From: JACDBE01 sp051002015
GTDB lineage: Bacteria; Actinomycetota; Acidimicrobiia; Spongiisociales; UBA5794
DNA length: 64,000 nucleotides
Assembly: GCA_051002015.1 (NCBI GenBank)
Contig: JBPCMS010000003.1
Span: 1-64,000 of the forward strand
Direction of reading: 5' to 3'
A program made the position numbers and the translations under genes. Below the pieces are notes generated by a model. That model did not search any database and was not told where the DNA came from. It saw only the letters and a list, made by a program, of their open reading frames with translations. How positions within the stretch are numbered: the first letter of the stretch is position 1; the number at the start of each line of letters is the position of its first letter. This document shows positions 61,837-64,000 of the stretch, piece after piece.

Positions 61837-63240
61837 ATGGACGTCTTCAACACTCTTGGCCGCCGCACCCAGACGTTCGAGCCGCTCGAACCGGGACGGG
61901 TGGGCATCTACGTGTGTGGGCCCACCGTCCAGTCCCGCCCCCACGTCGGTCACGGCAGGGCGGCGGTGGCCTTCGATGTCGTCCGCCGCTACCTGGCCTG
62001 GTCCGGGTACGACGTCACCTACGTTCAGAACGTGACCGACATCGAGGACAAGATCATCGCCGCCGCCGCCGACGAGGGGGTCGATCCTCAGGTGCTGGCC
62101 AAGCGCAACGCCGAGACGTTTGCCGCCGCCTACCTCGGGCTCGGGGTGGGGCCGCCGGATCTCGAACCGGCCGCAACCGATCACATCCCCGAGATGATCG
62201 AGCTCATCGAGACGCTGATCGCCGGGGGCCACGCCTATTCGGCAGGGGGCGACGTCTACTACGCGGTGCGCAGCTTCGACGGGTACGGCAAGCTTTCCGG
62301 GCGCCAGATCGACGACCTCATCTCCGGGGCCAGGATCGAGCCCGGCGAGCACAAGCGGGACCCGCTCGACTTCGCCCTGTGGAAAGCGGCCAAGCCGGGC
62401 GAACCGACCTGGGACTCGCCGTGGGGCCCCGGCCGACCGGGGTGGCATATCGAGTGCTCGGCGATGGCCCGCCGCTATCTCGGCGACACCTTCGACATCC
62501 ACGCCGGGGGCAACGATCTCGTCTTCCCGCATCACGAGAACGAGATCGCCCAGTCCGAGGCGGCCACCGGCAAGCCGTTCGCCCGCTACTGGCTTCACAA
62601 CGGGATGGTCGATCTCTCCGGCGAGAAGATGGCCAAGTCGACCGGCCATGTCGTCGACCTGATCGAGGCGCTGGGCACCTATCCGCCCCAGGCGGTGCGC
62701 CTGTTCTACCTGCGCACTCACTACCGCAAGCCGCTCGACTTCACCGCCGAGGCGCTGGAGGACGCGGTCGCTTCCCTGGAGCGGCTGTGGGCCTTCCGGC
62801 GCCGGGCGGGCGATCCGGTCGGCAGGCTCGCCGACCCGGCAACCATCGCCGCCTTCCGAGCGGCGATGGACGGCGACTTCGACACCGCCGGCGGTCTCGC
62901 CGTGCTCTTCGATGCGGTGCGGACCGGCAATCGGCTGCTCGATGCCCATGAGGACCCCTCGGCCCTGGCGGCGGCGTACGACGAGCTGGTCGAGCTACTC
63001 GGGCTGGCCGAGCCGGGGAGCTCGGTCGACGACATCGCCGAGGCTCTCGGTGCCCTCGGCTCCCGGTTCGGGGGTGCGGGCGACTCCCCATTGGATCTGG
63101 TCGAAGGCTTGGTGGCCACCAGGACCGTGGCCAGGGAACAGCGAGACTGGCCCACCGCCGATGCGGTGCGAGACGCCCTGGCCGACCTCGGGATCGTGGT
63201 CGAGGACACCGCCGACGGCTCTCGATGGCACAGACGCTGA
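61837..63240 (+). CDS. cysS: cysteinyl-tRNA synthetase
   Basis: This 467-residue class I enzyme has the zinc/substrate start IYVCGPTVQSRPHVGHGR (Cys ligand and HIGH-type GHGR), further zinc ligands in GWHIECSAMA and HAGGNDLVFPHHENEIAQSE, and KMAKS in the KMSKS position. It loads cysteine on tRNA-Cys. A MshC-type mycothiol ligase would look similar, but the full-length C-terminal part and the neighbouring SpoU gene match CysS. The promoter is shared head-to-head with GDPD. Confidence 0.94.
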   Translation: MDVFNTLGRRTQTFEPLEPGRVGIYVCGPTVQSRPHVGHGRAAVAFDVVRRYLAWSGYDVTYVQNVTDIEDKIIAAAADEGVDPQVLAKRNAETFAAAYLGLGVGPPDLEPAATDHIPEMIELIETLIAGGHAYSAGGDVYYAVRSFDGYGKLSGRQIDDLISGARIEPGEHKRDPLDFALWKAAKPGEPTWDSPWGPGRPGWHIECSAMARRYLGDTFDIHAGGNDLVFPHHENEIAQSEAATGKPFARYWLHNGMVDLSGEKMAKSTGHVVDLIEALGTYPPQAVRLFYLRTHYRKPLDFTAEALEDAVASLERLWAFRRRAGDPVGRLADPATIAAFRAAMDGDFDTAGGLAVLFDAVRTGNRLLDAHEDPSALAAAYDELVELLGLAEPGSSVDDIAEALGALGSRFGGAGDSPLDLVEGLVATRTVAREQRDWPTADAVRDALADLGIVVEDTADGSRWHRR

Positions 63241-63387
63241 GCTGAGAGGCTGGCCCGATGGCGGAGACTCGGTGGTCGGGGCTGCGGCCACAACCGCGGT
63301 GTGATGACCGTCGGGCGAGGATCCGAGGGCAACAACGCCACAGCGAGCATCCGGCGCTCGCCCGGCGATGACCGGCGAGGCCAGCGG

Positions 63388-64000
63388 ATGAACGGCGACG
63401 GGTACGGCGCCGATGTCGAAGGCTTCCACGCCGTCACCGAGGCGGTCGCCGTCGGGCGGGTCCGGCGGCTCACGGTGGAGAGCGCCCGCCTGCGCCACGA
63501 TGACTACCAGCGGCTGGTCGCCGCCGCCGAGGCTGGAGGCGCCGCCATCACCAGGGTGGAGGACACCCGCCCCCTCGCCGCCACCGGGGCGCCCCAAGGG
63601 GTGGTTGCCGCCTGCCGGCCGCTCGCCTACCTCGATCTCGACGAAGCCGTCGGTCTCGCCGACCCCGCCGTTGTGCTCGTCCTCGACCACCTGCAGGACC
63701 CGCGCAACGTCGGGGCGCTGGCCCGCTCCGCCCGGGCCACCGGGGTTCCGGTGATGGCGGTCCCGGGGCGCCGCTCGGCTCCGATCGGCGCCACCGCCTT
63801 CAAGGCCGCCGCCGGAGCGCTCGAACATGTCGCCGTCGCCCAGGTGGGATCGGTCGCCGACGCCCTGGTGCGGCTGCGTAGCGCCGGCGTCTGGCTGGTC
63901 GGGCTCGACGGCGCCGCCGAACGGTCGATCCTCGGGCTCGACCTGCTCACCGAGCCCGTCGCCATCGTGCTCGGCGCCGAGGGCGAGGGGATCTCCCGGC
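63388..64000 (+). CDS. SpoU/TrmH-family RNA 2'-O-methyltransferase (3' end outside window)
   Basis: At least 204 residues are visible. The N-terminal substrate-binding domain begins VEGFHAVTEAVAVGRVRRL. The SPOUT domain shows motif 1 LVLDHLQDPRNVGALARSA and the start of motif 2 VAIVLGAEGEGISR, where the window ends before motif 3. RlmB-type enzymes methylate G2251 of 23S rRNA, and this position after cysS is standard in actinomycetes. ATG 63388 is chosen. An in-frame ATG at 63304 would add a poorly conserved Arg/Gly-rich stretch. Confidence 0.9.
   Translation, partial: MNGDGYGADVEGFHAVTEAVAVGRVRRLTVESARLRHDDYQRLVAAAEAGGAAITRVEDTRPLAATGAPQGVVAACRPLAYLDLDEAVGLADPAVVLVLDHLQDPRNVGALARSARATGVPVMAVPGRRSAPIGATAFKAAAGALEHVAVAQVGSVADALVRLRSAGVWLVGLDGAAERSILGLDLLTEPVAIVLGAEGEGISR

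Overview
The window is about 70 percent GC, gene-dense, and coded mainly in co-directional blocks with 4-nt start/stop overlaps. It looks like a chromosome segment of an actinomycete. The gene set points that way: DisA, CarD next to IspF/CysS/SpoU, RadA, ClpC, a SigH/RsrA-type sigma and ZAS anti-sigma pair, a DUF2342-type zincin, class II LysRS, Septum_form lipoproteins and membrane pyrophosphatase. The absence of mycolate or sporulation genes and the leaderless promoter style would fit an Acidimicrobiia-like lineage, but that placement is inference. There are no rRNA genes, CRISPR arrays or intact insertion sequences, and no gene-free stretch above 300 bases.

Layout. 1-3317: a VapBC-type toxin-antitoxin pair, an ArsR-type regulator with MFS exporter, and a VOC protein. 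3367-8203: a membrane-anchored HAD phosphatase, then a compact Tad/Flp pilus operon. 8226-11806: MBL hydrolase and a minus-strand LCP, HNH nuclease and AlkB series. 11916-23997: pyrophosphatase, double histidine phosphatase, PimB-like transferase, topA, MFS, tmk, holB, acyltransferase and a TIGR01777 epimerase, ending in two tandem palindromes. 24110-28438: membrane and toroid-fold proteins, a GalE-like epimerase, tRNA-Thr(CGT), sigma and anti-sigma, and a small zinc-finger protein. 28511-40070: zincin, tilS, hpt, ftsH, folP, a degenerate tyrosine-phosphatase-like protein, a continuous folK-upp fusion, a DUF2520 protein, panC, coaX and lysS. 40051-40510: a small insertion flanked by a 22-bp direct repeat copied from the 3' end of lysS. 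40521-50412: NhaA-DsbA fusion with an upstream leader ORF, a lipoprotein, and a LacI-controlled maltodextrin uptake and cleavage locus. 50464-64000: Septum_form lipoprotein and polyprenyl synthase, clpC, zinc-ribbon discoidin protein, two tiny ORFs, radA, disA, carD, ispF, GDPD, cysS and a SpoU methyltransferase cut by the window end.

How the genes work together. Folate (folP, folK), pantothenate/CoA (DUF2520, panC, coaX), purine and pyrimidine salvage (hpt, upp) and tRNA maturation and charging (tilS, lysS, cysS) form one long housekeeping block. The malEFG-type ABC genes import maltodextrin and the cytoplasmic GH13 enzyme cleaves it under LacI control. RadA, DisA and CarD sit together as a genome-integrity and transcription group.

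The most notable points are: (i) a TANNNT hexamer 6-9 nt before at least 17 operon-head start codons, implying widespread leaderless transcription; (ii) the folK-upp fusion; (iii) a CarD with a 210-residue Lys/Ala/Pro histone-H1-like tail and apparently no tryptophan wedge; (iv) DisA with both catalytic motifs altered; (v) the lysS-tail insertion; (vi) the nhaA leader ORF with a 13-bp stem; (vii) a gene in the folate block that looks like a catalytically dead tyrosine phosphatase.
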